In this document: one piece after another, positions 1-8,512 of the stretch
Layout: every line of letters starts with the position of its first letter
Position numbering within the stretch: position 1 is the first letter of the stretch
Notes under the pieces: model-generated
Seen by the model: only the letters and a program-made list of their open reading frames with translations
What the model was told of the DNA's origin: nothing
Database searches by the model: none
Assembly (NCBI GenBank): GCA_003635195.1
Contig: PYIY01000201.1
Coordinates: 23,483 to 87,482 of the forward strand
Origin: Candidatus Poribacteria bacterium
GTDB taxonomy: Bacteria > Poribacteria > WGA-4E > WGA-3G
Reading direction: 5' to 3'
DNA length: 64,000 nucleotides
Made by a program: the position numbers and the translations under genes

Positions 1-312
1 TTGCGTTGTTGACATCTTACGCCACGGTCCTCCGTCCGCAGGCAATCATCGTTAAAAGTAGTGCACTAAAACGCTTTGCCGGACGTTGCCACGCGTGGCG
101 TTCCCCACAAAAGGAATCTGAGACACGCCCAATCCTTCTTTAACTCTCACTGCGAGGCAACTGATAACCGACAACTATTAAAAAATGAAGAAGAATTAGT
201 TTGGATGCAACAGATAGATAAGATCCGCTTTATAAATGCACTTGAAAAAAAGTGAAGGGAAGTTGATTTCAATGCAACGAACTAAACAATACCTTGATAA
301 AGTGAGTTTTAC
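1..312. other. Intergenic stretch upstream of the sigma factor gene
   Basis: No credible gene is visible here. Around 128-180 there is one of the window's many short copies of a TCTCACTGCGAGG...CTGATAACCGACAAC-type intergenic repeat. A small minus-strand reading frame overlaps the sigma-factor start and has no family features, so it is not annotated. Confidence 0.5.
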
Positions 313-888
313 ATGATACCAGATGATGTGTACGTACACCAAACGGTAGAGGGAGATGCCGAGGCATTTAACGAGCTCGTCAATCGGCATCATTCAAAGA
401 TTTATGGGCTTGCCTACCGGATGCTCGGTAACCCCGATGATGCTGCCGATGCAACCCAAGAAACATTTTTAGAGGCATACAAGTCCGTTAAAACGTTCCA
501 ATTTCAGTCGCAGTTCGGCACTTGGCTATATCGCATCGGCATCAACACATGCCAACAGTATATCCGTAAATCGCAATCGAACGAGCGCAAGCTTACCGCT
601 TATACGAGAGAGGCGGAAATCCATGGTTCCGCTTCTGAGAATGACTCACCTGAACGTGCGGCGATTAAAACTGAACAGAACGAAGTTGTTCAAGATGCGA
701 TCGGCCAGTTACCACCAAAGCAACGCGAGGTTGTCACGCTCTATTACATGCAACACCTGAAGTATCGGGAAATTGCGGAGATATTGAAATGTTCAGAAGG
801 CACAGTCGCCTCTCGGTTGAATCAGGCACTGAAAAATCTCAAGCGGAAACTGAGTAAATACTATCTCCAAGGAGGGGTATCCCAATGA
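313..888 (+). CDS. RNA polymerase sigma factor, ECF (sigma-70) family
   Basis: A 191-residue extracytoplasmic-function sigma factor, which directs RNA polymerase to a stress- or envelope-responsive regulon. Region 2 is clear near residues 18-75: the stretch DDAADATQETFLEAYKS is the usual ECF core-binding helix and is followed by FGTWLYRIGINTC. Region 4 lies near residues 130-185 with LPPKQREVV, then a helix-turn-helix REIAEILKCSEGTVASRL. The length is normal for the family. The stop overlaps the start of the next gene (ATGA overlap at 885-888), a zinc-finger anti-sigma factor, so the two are translationally coupled as a sigma/anti-sigma switch. The signal it senses cannot be read from the sequence. 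Confidence 0.95.
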   Translation: MIPDDVYVHQTVEGDAEAFNELVNRHHSKIYGLAYRMLGNPDDAADATQETFLEAYKSVKTFQFQSQFGTWLYRIGINTCQQYIRKSQSNERKLTAYTREAEIHGSASENDSPERAAIKTEQNEVVQDAIGQLPPKQREVVTLYYMQHLKYREIAEILKCSEGTVASRLNQALKNLKRKLSKYYLQGGVSQ

Positions 889-1604
889 ATTGCGAACAGA
901 CTCTTAAGAATCTGCCTCACTTCGTCGTAGCAGAAAGTCCAGAGGCGATGGATCGAGTTTCTGCGGGAACGTCGCAGCGTGTGGTTTTGGAGCATCTTCG
1001 GAGCTGCCCAGAATGTCAGAAGACGTATGAAGCCCTGTGGCATACCGCCAGTGTCTTGGAAAGCACAGATGAACCCATCCCACCACCGGAATTGGCAAAT
1101 AATATTCAGGCGCGCGTCCGGGAACTCCATCAACGGAAGCAGCTGGCATTTTTCGCGAGTCCATTGGCGTGGTGTCTTGATCGGTTGAAGTTGGATCTTT
1201 CTCCAAGGGTTGTTAACGCTACTGCACTCATTTTCTTTCTTATCGTCTCCGGTTTTACCGCGAAACTTGCGTTCTTTACAAACCCACCCGAACCCGAACC
1301 CGGCTTGATAGCGATGAAAAAGACAATGCTCAATAAGATCAGAATCTCCACGGCTCCGTGGGCGGTGCTTAAAGATACCGAGACGCATACGGAAGAGGGA
1401 CAGATGCTACAGCAATCAATAACGGTTGTCCAAGGTGAGCAGAATCGTTTCTTTAGTCCAACGCGAAGTGTCTCACAGGTATGGCACACAGATACGACAG
1501 ATGCTAATGGACAGGGCGGTGAAACGAGTGTTGCTAATTACTTACAAAACAAGGTGAGCGAAAAGTTAACCGTGTTTTGGGATAACATTAAAACAGAGTT
1601 GTAG
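885..1604 (+). CDS. Anti-sigma factor with N-terminal zinc finger and one membrane span
   Basis: A 239-residue probable membrane-anchored anti-sigma factor for the ECF sigma encoded just upstream with a 4-nt overlap. The N-terminal cytoplasmic part carries the zinc-binding anti-sigma signature HxxxCxxC (HLRSCPEC near residues 37-44). A hydrophobic segment around residues 112-132 (ALIFFLIVSGFTAKLAFF) would cross the inner membrane. The remaining hundred or so residues would be periplasmic and resemble no known sensor domain. The model is that the zinc finger sequesters the sigma factor until an envelope signal releases it. Pairing and motif make the role likely; the inducing signal is unknown. 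Confidence 0.85.
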   Translation: MNCEQTLKNLPHFVVAESPEAMDRVSAGTSQRVVLEHLRSCPECQKTYEALWHTASVLESTDEPIPPPELANNIQARVRELHQRKQLAFFASPLAWCLDRLKLDLSPRVVNATALIFFLIVSGFTAKLAFFTNPPEPEPGLIAMKKTMLNKIRISTAPWAVLKDTETHTEEGQMLQQSITVVQGEQNRFFSPTRSVSQVWHTDTTDANGQGGETSVANYLQNKVSEKLTVFWDNIKTEL

Positions 1605-1631
1605 CGCATATCTCATAAATGTAAATGTGTT

Positions 1632-1655
1632 GGGCGAGGTCTCCATGCCTCGCCC
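1632..1655 (+). terminator. Hairpin after the anti-sigma gene, probable terminator
   Basis: An 8-bp perfect inverted repeat, GGGCGAGG at 1632-1639 and CCTCGCCC at 1648-1655 with an 8-nt loop, lies 27 nt after the anti-sigma stop. There is no long T run (TCATCATTTATAATT follows), so it may stabilise the RNA end or terminate weakly. Confidence 0.5.
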
Positions 1656-2070
1656 TCATCATTTATAATTACTTGGGCACTCTCAAACAGTCTGATGCCT
1701 TTATAGTAAAATCCGAAAAGAAATAAACATTTGCAAAAAGATAACCCGCCTAGGGGAAACACCCCAGCAAAAACACCCCCCTTATCAGGGGGGAATAAGA
1801 TGGGAATCGCTTTGATTTGATGTGTTTCATTAATTATGGGCTTTACTATAACAGGCATTCAGACTGGAAACCCAAACTAAAAATGCTCCGAATATGCCTA
1901 TTTGTTTTTAGGATTCAGTATAAAAAATATACCACTATCCTTTTCTTTGCTGCCGGGGTCTAAACCTCGCCTACCGATGCCTGACAACCGAATTGACACC
2001 TATAATGAGATTAGAAACAATCCCACCTACTGACAACTGACCACTGATAACCGACAACCTGGAAAAAAGA
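1656..2070. repeat. Gene-free repeat-rich stretch with C/G hairpin
   Basis: No gene is supported. A perfect hairpin of six C, TTATCA and six G occupies 1776-1793. It resembles the core of the MITE-like elements at 17.1 and 33.5 kb. Copies of the short CTGACAACTGACCACTGATAACCGACAAC-type repeat lie at about 2028-2060. Confidence 0.5.
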
Positions 2071-2099
2071 TTGACATACAACTAATCTTCGTGTATAAT
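2071..2099 (+). promoter_or_regulatory. Sigma-70-type promoter of the peptide transporter operon
   Basis: TTGACA at 2071-2076 and TATAAT at 2094-2099 are both exact consensus hexamers separated by 17 bp. They sit 38 bp before the first transporter gene. This is the strongest promoter in the window and suggests constitutive expression of the operon. Confidence 0.85.
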
Positions 2100-2137
2100 A
2101 GCCGAAAATTTGGCATGCTGGAAAGTAACGCAAGAGA

Positions 2138-3172
2138 ATGGCTTTAACACAAGAAACATCTTATCAAGAACCACTTCTGGAGATTTCAGGATTAAAGACA
2201 GTCTTCCCAACAGACGATGGCATCGTAAATGCTGTGAACGATGTCAGTTTCTCTATTGCACGTGGGCAGACCGTAGGCGTTGTCGGTGAAAGCGGTTGTG
2301 GAAAAAGTATCACCGGACTCTCACTCCTCCAACTCGTGCCATCGCCGGGCAGAATCGAAGCTGGTGAAATTCTATTCTATCGCAATAGTGATGCGAATCC
2401 GTTGGATATTGTACAGGTTCCACCGAAAAGTGACTTGATACGTCAAATTCGCGGCAATGAAATCGCCATCATTTTCCAAGAACCGATGACTTCGCTGAAT
2501 CCTGTTTATACTGTTGGAGACCAGATTGCCGAAGCGGTTGCCCTACACGAACAGGTGGATAAAAAAATTGCTCGCGAACGTGCGATTGAGATGCTTGTAC
2601 GCGTCGGTATCCCCGCCCCCAGTCAACGTGTCGATGAATACCCACACCAACTCTCAGGCGGCATGCGACAACGTGTCATGATCGCAATGGCACTCTGTTG
2701 TTCACCATCACTGCTCATCGCAGATGAACCGACAACTGCACTTGATGTGACGATTCAAGCACAGGTACTCGGTCTCATGCAAGAACTTCAAGCGGAAATA
2801 GGGATGGCGATTATGCTGATCACGCACGACCTTGGTGTTATCGCTGACCTCGCTGATGAAGTGGTTGTTATGTACGCAGGACGCGTCGTTGAAAGAGGTA
2901 CCGTTGACGACATTTTCTATAATCCGCTGCATCCGTACACACAAGGACTCCTTAAATCCATCCCTGTTCTCGGTAGGACAGTGCAGAAAACCTTACCCTC
3001 AATACCCGGGACAGTGCCGCATCCGTTGGCATTGCCGACAGGGTGTTCATTTCAACCTCGCTGTCCTGAACGGATACCAGAATGTGAACAGATGCCTGAA
3101 CTTGAGATAATCAATGGAAATGGAGACAATGACACACACGTTGTACGCTGCTGGCTTCACGCTGACTCCTAA
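2138..3172 (+). CDS. Peptide/nickel-type ABC transporter ATPase, DppD/OppD-like
   Basis: A 344-residue ATP-hydrolysing subunit of a dipeptide/oligopeptide importer acting on the cytoplasmic face of the inner membrane. Walker A is GESGCGKS (near residue 50), the ABC signature is LSGGMRQR, Walker B is LLIADEPTTALD, and the H-loop is LITHDLG. The C-terminal oligopeptide-transporter extension is present (HPYTQGLLKSIP, then GCSFQPRCP with the clustered cysteines typical of DppD/DppF). It is the first gene of an operon that continues with a DppF-like ATPase, an unrelated MNT-HEPN gene, a lipoprotein binding protein and two permeases. Substrate specificity cannot be read from the ATPase. Confidence 0.93.
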   Translation: MALTQETSYQEPLLEISGLKTVFPTDDGIVNAVNDVSFSIARGQTVGVVGESGCGKSITGLSLLQLVPSPGRIEAGEILFYRNSDANPLDIVQVPPKSDLIRQIRGNEIAIIFQEPMTSLNPVYTVGDQIAEAVALHEQVDKKIARERAIEMLVRVGIPAPSQRVDEYPHQLSGGMRQRVMIAMALCCSPSLLIADEPTTALDVTIQAQVLGLMQELQAEIGMAIMLITHDLGVIADLADEVVVMYAGRVVERGTVDDIFYNPLHPYTQGLLKSIPVLGRTVQKTLPSIPGTVPHPLALPTGCSFQPRCPERIPECEQMPELEIINGNGDNDTHVVRCWLHADS

Positions 3173-3265
3173 ACGTAAACCGAAACTTCCAAATCCGAGA
3201 GAAATTAATCGGAAACCGGTTTTCGACAACGGAGAAAACCGAGCGGAGATCCAATAACCAAAAAA

Positions 3266-4264
3266 ATGGAAAAATTGCTTCAGGTAAACGACCTCCGAAA
3301 ATACTTCCCTATCCAGAAAGGGATCCTCCAACGCACCGTCGGCTATGTCAAAGCGGTGGACGGGATCAGTTTCGACGTGAATCGTGGTGAAACGCTCGGT
3401 CTCGTCGGCGAGAGCGGCTGTGGAAAGACGACTGCTGGACGCTGTCTGCTCCGACTCATACCACCAACAAGTGGCAGTTTCATTTTCGGTGAGGAACAGG
3501 TAGATCTGGCGAAATTGACGCACCGCGAGATGCAACCTTTTCGGAAACGCATCCAGATGATCTTCCAAGACCCACACGCATCACTCAATCCTCGGATGAC
3601 AGTCGCCGATATTGTCGGAGAACCGATGCGTGTCAACCGCACCGAGAAAGGGACAGCACTTCAAGATCGGATTGTAGAACTGCTGGAGTCTGTCGGTTTG
3701 AAAGCGCAGGATATGCGTCGGTATCCACACGCCTTTAGCGGTGGGCAGCGTCAACGGATTGGTATCGCGCGCGCGTTAGCACTCCAACCTGAACTCATCG
3801 TTGCAGATGAACCCGTCTCGGCATTAGATGTCTCGGTGCAAGCGCAGATCCTCAACTTGTTGGCAGAACTCCGAGAAGAATTCAATCTCTCCTATATCTT
3901 CATCGCACACGATCTGAGCGTTGTCGAACACATAAGCGACCGTGTCGCAGTTATGTATCTCGGCAAAATTGTCGAGATTAGCGATGCCGAAACGCTCTAT
4001 GAATCGCCGAAGCACCCTTACACAGAAGCGTTAATATCCGCTGTGCCGCTCCCTGACCCGAATGCCCAACGGAAACGTGAGCATATTCGTCTTGAAGGGG
4101 ATGTGCCTGATCCTTCACAGCCGCCGACTGGATGCTATTTTCACCCGCGCTGCCGTTACGCAACCGATGTATGCAAACAGGAAACACCAGAACTTCGAGA
4201 GGTTTCACAAGGTGTTCAGGTGGCTTGCCACCATAGCGATACGTTGGAATTACAAGGAGTTTAG
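3266..4264 (+). CDS. Peptide ABC transporter ATPase, DppF/OppF-like
   Basis: A 332-residue second ATPase of the importer, expected to pair with the DppD-like subunit 93 nt upstream. It shows Walker A GESGCGKT, Q-loop MIFQDPHASLNPR, signature FSGGQRQR, Walker B LIVADEPVSALD and H-loop FIAHDLSVV. The C-terminal HPYTEALISAVP and GCYFHPRC..C extension marks the OppF/DppF branch. An in-frame ATG follows weak upstream sequence. The gene ends two nucleotides before the MNT-HEPN gene, so those two are almost certainly on one message. Confidence 0.93.
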   Translation: MEKLLQVNDLRKYFPIQKGILQRTVGYVKAVDGISFDVNRGETLGLVGESGCGKTTAGRCLLRLIPPTSGSFIFGEEQVDLAKLTHREMQPFRKRIQMIFQDPHASLNPRMTVADIVGEPMRVNRTEKGTALQDRIVELLESVGLKAQDMRRYPHAFSGGQRQRIGIARALALQPELIVADEPVSALDVSVQAQILNLLAELREEFNLSYIFIAHDLSVVEHISDRVAVMYLGKIVEISDAETLYESPKHPYTEALISAVPLPDPNAQRKREHIRLEGDVPDPSQPPTGCYFHPRCRYATDVCKQETPELREVSQGVQVACHHSDTLELQGV

Positions 4265-4266
4265 CG

Positions 4267-5211
4267 ATGCCAAAGCAGAAAATGTCTCCCGATGAACTCT
4301 CGGCATGCAGGAAACGGCTGGAACAGGTGTGGAAGAACCGAGGAATGGATGAAGGTTTGCTCCATCAAGCATGGCATGATGCTCAGCAAGTCGCAGCCCT
4401 GCTTTACGAGGAGTTTGGCGCGACCCAAGTCTCTGTCTTCGGTTCGCTTACAGAACCGCTATGGTTTATGAAGGGATCAGATATTGATGTTGCTGTGTCC
4501 GGACTCTCCAATGATGCTTATATTAAGGCGCGCATCGCAATTATGAATTTTGATTCGGCGTTCAGAATAGACTTAATCAATTTCGACACGTCAGAAGGAC
4601 TTTTCCGTGAACGGATAAAACATCAAGCGATTCCTATCGAAAAAGGAACGCGTCCAGTATTATGGCAGCCCCTTTATAAACACTTACAACGACAGGTTTT
4701 TCCTACTGAGGGCGGAGAGCTTTACGAAATGAACCGAAAAAGAATTAAACAACGTATCAACGATGAACTTGATAAAATAGACGGAATACTTGAAAGAATC
4801 CAAAGGGGATTGGATAATATTGATGTGCTACCTGTTCAAGCAAGAGAATTCATCGAAAATACAATCGCAACAGATCTCGCCGATATCTATAGGGGTATAG
4901 AGAACATTTTTCTACGAATTGCACGTGAAGTAGATAGGCACGTGCCAACTGGGAGTAGATGGCATAAAAATCTACTCGCACAAATGACAGAAAAACGACC
5001 AGAACGTCCACCTGTGATTTCTGAAAATACATCTCTTCAATTGGAAGACCTTTTGGATTTTCGTCACAAGATGAACAACATCTACGGCAAGGAATTGAGA
5101 TATGAAAAGACCATGCCGCATGCAAAGTCCATTGATGAACTGTTTGCAAGCGTATCTCAAGACCTAAATACGTTCACTGACTCCCTTGAAAAGCGCGAAG
5201 AGGGTGCTTAA
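4267..5211 (+). CDS. Fused MNT nucleotidyltransferase and HEPN-like domain protein
   Basis: A 314-residue protein joining two domains that are usually separate partners of a toxin-antitoxin pair. Residues about 35-115 form a minimal nucleotidyltransferase (polymerase-beta fold) with VSVFGSL and then SDIDVAV, the GSx(10)SDxD catalytic signature, plus a downstream FRIDLINFDT strand. Residues about 150-300 are helical with RGIENIFLRIAREVD and FRHKMNNIYGKEL, resembling HepT-like/HEPN proteins. The histidine of the classical Rx4-6H RNase motif is not obvious, an asparagine standing near its place. It starts 2 nt after the OppF-like gene with a good AAGGAG site and ends 1 nt before the binding-protein gene, so it is embedded in the transporter operon. 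Function is inferred from domains only. Confidence 0.75.
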   Translation: MPKQKMSPDELSACRKRLEQVWKNRGMDEGLLHQAWHDAQQVAALLYEEFGATQVSVFGSLTEPLWFMKGSDIDVAVSGLSNDAYIKARIAIMNFDSAFRIDLINFDTSEGLFRERIKHQAIPIEKGTRPVLWQPLYKHLQRQVFPTEGGELYEMNRKRIKQRINDELDKIDGILERIQRGLDNIDVLPVQAREFIENTIATDLADIYRGIENIFLRIAREVDRHVPTGSRWHKNLLAQMTEKRPERPPVISENTSLQLEDLLDFRHKMNNIYGKELRYEKTMPHAKSIDELFASVSQDLNTFTDSLEKREEGA

Positions 5212-5212
5212 A

Positions 5213-7168
5213 ATGCGAAAGCCAACAAAAACCTATCAGACTACAACTTTGCCTTTCATTAAAGCAGTGCTTATCTTACTAATTCTCATCGCGGGATGTT
5301 CGGGAAACCCGTTAGAAGATGTTTCCGATTTCCCGCGTGGCGTTGCGGCGAAAGAGGCACCGATGTGGGCAAAACAGGTCGCCACGGGCAAATTGCCGCC
5401 ACTGTTAGAACGCCTGCCAGAAAATCCACTTGTCGCCAAAACGGATTTCGATGGATATGAAGCACCTGGTCCCTATGGCGGGACGTGGCACCGGTTTCAC
5501 ACACATCCAGATTTAGGGACGTGGAAAATGACGGCAGGTTATGCCCCGCTCATCCGCTGGAAATTTGATGCCTCTGGTTTAGAACCCGGCTTAGCAGAGT
5601 CGTGGGAGTTTAATGAAGATGGGAGTATGCTGACGCTGCATCTACGTAAAGGGGTCAAATGGTCCGATGGACATCCTTATACTTCCGCCTCGTTCGCTTA
5701 TTATTATCAACTCTGTCTTGATAAGCGGCATAAGTACGGCGCGCCTGTCTGGTGTAAGGTGAACGGCATCCCAATGGAAGTTGAAACACCCGATGACTAT
5801 ACAATTGTGATGAAATTCGCCGGTCCCAACTGGCTTGTACCACTTTGGTTGGCGACCGGTTTTTGGTGGTGCAATCAATACAACATTCCAGCACACTACA
5901 TGCACCAGTTCCATCCCGACAGCAATCCAGCGTATACCGATTTCATTCGATTCGAGAAAGAGAATATCCCACACCAAAACCCGGAGCGTCCGACGTTGTG
6001 GCCCTGGCGGGTGACAAAATACGAAAAGGGTGGTTTCCGTGTTGAGCTTGAACGTAACCCGTATTACTACGTTGTTGATACACTCGGCAGACAACTCCCC
6101 TATATCGACAAAATCAAGACCAGTTTGGTCCCCGAACCCCAAGTTCGCGTGCTCAAAATCCTCGCAGGTGAGATTGACTGCCAATATCGTGGGATGGAAC
6201 TTCGTGATCTTGCGCTCTATCTGAAAGGACAGAAAAAGGGGAACTATACGGTACGCCGCTGGAAAAGCACGGCTGGGGCGCAACCCGCTATCCTCATCAA
6301 CTGGACTGCGCCCGATCCAGTGTTAAGAAAAATCATCCGCGACCAGCGGTTCCGCAAGGCACTCGCTTACGGCATTGACCGCGTGAAATGTAACGAAATC
6401 GCATGGCGCGGATTGTTGGAGCCACAAGCAGCGACAGTCAGCCAAGAGGGATGGCACTTCGCTGATGAAGATGGGCAGACCCTTTTTGAGGAGTGGAAAC
6501 GCGCCGATGCTGACTTTGATATCGCTGCGGGAAACCGACTCCTTGATGAGATGGGACTCACAGCACGTGATAAAGACGGTTATAGACTGCGTCCCGATGG
6601 CGAACGGATTGAGATGCTCATGGATGTGCCGAGTTCCAATCTCAACAGTCAAGAAAATGACATCGGCTTAATTATTCAAGAGGGATGGGAACAACTCGGC
6701 TTAAAAACGCTGCTCTATACACCCCCCGGTGCCGAATTGAGCCTCCGCCGTACGCTCGGCAAATTCACAATCAGTATGCACGGAGAAGCGGAGATGGATC
6801 TTTTTACTTATCCCGACTGGGTATTTCCGACACTTCCGAAGTACTGGCATCCGAAAGTAGGGAAGTGGTATGAAACAGGTGGTGAAAAAGGTGAACCCGC
6901 TACTGGACCGCTAAAGAAGTTGCTTGACTTATACGATGCGATTAAACGCGAACCCGATGAGAAACAACGGCATCAATATGTTCGGGATGCAGTCAGGATT
7001 CACATCGACGAGGGACCATTTCATCTCGGTTCTGCGGCGCGTTCGCCATCGCTATTAGTTGTTGCGAACCATTTTCACAACGTGCCGAATGACGGCATTT
7101 TAGGACCGTGGGCAATTGTCACACCCGCAACGCATTACCCTGAACAGTGTTGGATATCTAAACAATAG
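5213..7168 (+). CDS. Peptide ABC transporter substrate-binding lipoprotein (SBP family 5)
   Basis: A 651-residue periplasmic substrate-binding lipoprotein of the importer. The start is taken at 5213, one base after the MNT-HEPN stop. It gives a basic N-terminus, a hydrophobic stretch and the lipobox LIAGC (Cys about 31), the site for lipidation. The body has family-5 features such as PLIRWKFDASGLEPGLAESWEFNEDG and HLRKGVKWSDG, the conserved ligand-lobe entry strand. At about 650 residues it is longer than DppA/OppA (about 540), as in many environmental relatives. An upstream in-frame start at 5186 would lie inside the preceding gene and spoil the signal peptide. Ligand unknown, probably peptides or a similar cationic or glycosidic compound. 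Confidence 0.9.
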   Translation: MRKPTKTYQTTTLPFIKAVLILLILIAGCSGNPLEDVSDFPRGVAAKEAPMWAKQVATGKLPPLLERLPENPLVAKTDFDGYEAPGPYGGTWHRFHTHPDLGTWKMTAGYAPLIRWKFDASGLEPGLAESWEFNEDGSMLTLHLRKGVKWSDGHPYTSASFAYYYQLCLDKRHKYGAPVWCKVNGIPMEVETPDDYTIVMKFAGPNWLVPLWLATGFWWCNQYNIPAHYMHQFHPDSNPAYTDFIRFEKENIPHQNPERPTLWPWRVTKYEKGGFRVELERNPYYYVVDTLGRQLPYIDKIKTSLVPEPQVRVLKILAGEIDCQYRGMELRDLALYLKGQKKGNYTVRRWKSTAGAQPAILINWTAPDPVLRKIIRDQRFRKALAYGIDRVKCNEIAWRGLLEPQAATVSQEGWHFADEDGQTLFEEWKRADADFDIAAGNRLLDEMGLTARDKDGYRLRPDGERIEMLMDVPSSNLNSQENDIGLIIQEGWEQLGLKTLLYTPPGAELSLRRTLGKFTISMHGEAEMDLFTYPDWVFPTLPKYWHPKVGKWYETGGEKGEPATGPLKKLLDLYDAIKREPDEKQRHQYVRDAVRIHIDEGPFHLGSAARSPSLLVVANHFHNVPNDGILGPWAIVTPATHYPEQCWISKQ

Positions 7169-7317
7169 TTATTGGTTATAAGTTATCAGTTAAGAGGGTT
7201 TACCATTTTTTTCTAACCATCGGAAATTCTTCAATTTGGTAACGACGGTCACAAAGAGATAATGCAACATCAGAAAACAGACTAAAAACTAATAACTACT
7301 ACACAGGAGATACACCC
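7169..7317. repeat. Intergenic repeat between binding protein and permease genes
   Basis: This gap holds a copy of the TTATAAGTTATCAGTTAAGAGGGTTT-like dispersed repeat (about 7170-7200). Near its end it has a Shine-Dalgarno sequence AGGAG at 7305-7309. No gene is visible. Confidence 0.6.
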
Positions 7318-8304
7318 ATAATTACCTATATCATTCGCCGATGTTTTATCGCTGTTCCGACACTTCTGGCGATTTCTATCATCTCTTTTATTATTATCCA
7401 ACTGCCGCAAGGTGATTATCTTGATCGCGAAATCCAACGGTTAGAGGAGGAGTTCGGCGATAGCAGTTCGCTTGCACAAGTCGAGGAATTGCGCGAACGC
7501 TACGGGTTGAATGATCCTCTATGGAAACGTTACTTCATCTGGATAAGCGGGTTTGTTCGCGGTAACTTCGGTGAGTCGTTTGAGTACAAACGCGAAGTCG
7601 ATGAACTGATATGGGATAGAATCGCCTTTACGCTTATTATTTCTGTCGGGTCGCTTATCTTCACCTACGTTGTTGCTATCCCGCTCGGGATTTATTCCGC
7701 TACGCATCAATACAAATGGTCGGATCACTTCCTGACCTTCCTGAGTTTTGTCGGAATGTCAATACCGGCGTTTCTCTTGGCACTCTCGTTGATGGTGTTC
7801 GCGTTTGACATCTTCGGTGTCCCCCTATTTGGGCTGTTCTCAGCTTACTATGAAGGCGCGCCGTGGACATGGGGTAAACTCGGTGATCTTTTCAAACATC
7901 TCTGGATTCCAGTAATTGTTGTCGGTATTAACGGGACCGCGAGTTTGATGCGTATCATGCGCGGTAACCTGCTTGATGTATTAGGACAGCCGTTTGTTCA
8001 GACTGCACGGGCAAAGGGACTGAAAGAAATCGTCGTGGTGGGGAAACACGCCGTGCGGATTGCGATCAATCCACTCATCAGTATTTTGGGAATGAGCCTG
8101 CCCGGTATCCTCTCCGGTTCAGCGATTGTTTCAATTGTATTGGGTTTGCCGACAGTCGGACCGATTCTCCTACGGAGCCTGCTGAACGAAGACATTTACC
8201 TCGCTGGCACGCTGATTATGATGCTGAGCCTTCTTTTGGTTATCGGTAATTTGCTTGCTGATATAGCCTTGGCTTGGGTAGATCCGAGGATTCGCTATGA
8301 ATGA
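7318..8304 (+). CDS. Peptide ABC transporter permease, DppB/OppB-like, with non-canonical start
   Basis: About 328 residues, an inner-membrane permease subunit. The family N-terminus is fully encoded from ITYIIRRCFIAVPTLLAISI through the first membrane helix, but the frame has no ATG, GTG or TTG between its upstream stop (TAA at 7240) and this helix. ATA (7318) or ATT (7321) are the only codons at the right distance from the AGGAG at 7305-7309. An internal ATG at 7489 would delete the first helix and is unlikely. The permease signature is near residues 195-245 (RAKGLKE...AVRIAINPLISILG). Either initiation is at AUA/AUU, or an ATG has been lost by mutation or base-call error. The family assignment is secure; the start is not. 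Confidence 0.85.
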   Translation: MITYIIRRCFIAVPTLLAISIISFIIIQLPQGDYLDREIQRLEEEFGDSSSLAQVEELRERYGLNDPLWKRYFIWISGFVRGNFGESFEYKREVDELIWDRIAFTLIISVGSLIFTYVVAIPLGIYSATHQYKWSDHFLTFLSFVGMSIPAFLLALSLMVFAFDIFGVPLFGLFSAYYEGAPWTWGKLGDLFKHLWIPVIVVGINGTASLMRIMRGNLLDVLGQPFVQTARAKGLKEIVVVGKHAVRIAINPLISILGMSLPGILSGSAIVSIVLGLPTVGPILLRSLLNEDIYLAGTLIMMLSLLLVIGNLLADIALAWVDPRIRYE

Positions 8305-8366
8305 TTTTTTTAAAGTTCCTTGTGGTTGAATGAAGTAGATTTAGCACTTAACGTGCTATTGTGTAA

Positions 8367-8465
8367 TCCGCTCTCCATTTTGCGGCGTACACGAAGAAAT
8401 CCGCAGAAACACCCAAGCAAATACCCCAAGCAAAACCCATAAGCGATCTGCTTCATTACGAGCTA
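8367..8465. repeat. Dispersed intergenic repeat, copy 1
   Basis: This sequence recurs at 48986-49085 in the same orientation. The last 25 nt before the end (8436-8460) are identical to 49055-49079, and the first part (CTCTCCATTTTGCGGCGTAC) is a diverged match. It occupies most of the gap between the two permease genes. Confidence 0.7.
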
Positions 8466-8512
8466 CGTCTTTGGTTCTTTTCATTGGAGTAGAAACCTAA
8501 TAGTAAAAAAAT

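Noticed and set aside
861..1489. Minus-strand reading frames opposite the anti-sigma gene
   Set aside because: They lie wholly within a well-supported gene on the other strand and show no domain, signal or ribosome site.
1613..1858. 81-residue minus-strand frame
   Set aside because: It runs through the terminator hairpin and the C/G palindrome, and the protein has no family features.
1991..2007. Promoter TTGACACC-TATAAT
   Set aside because: The hexamers are only 2 nt apart, so they cannot form a promoter together; the 17-bp spaced pair at 2071-2099 is the likely one.
7489..8304. Permease starting at the ATG at 7489
   Set aside because: It would remove the first transmembrane helix and conserved N-terminus, which are intact upstream in the same frame.
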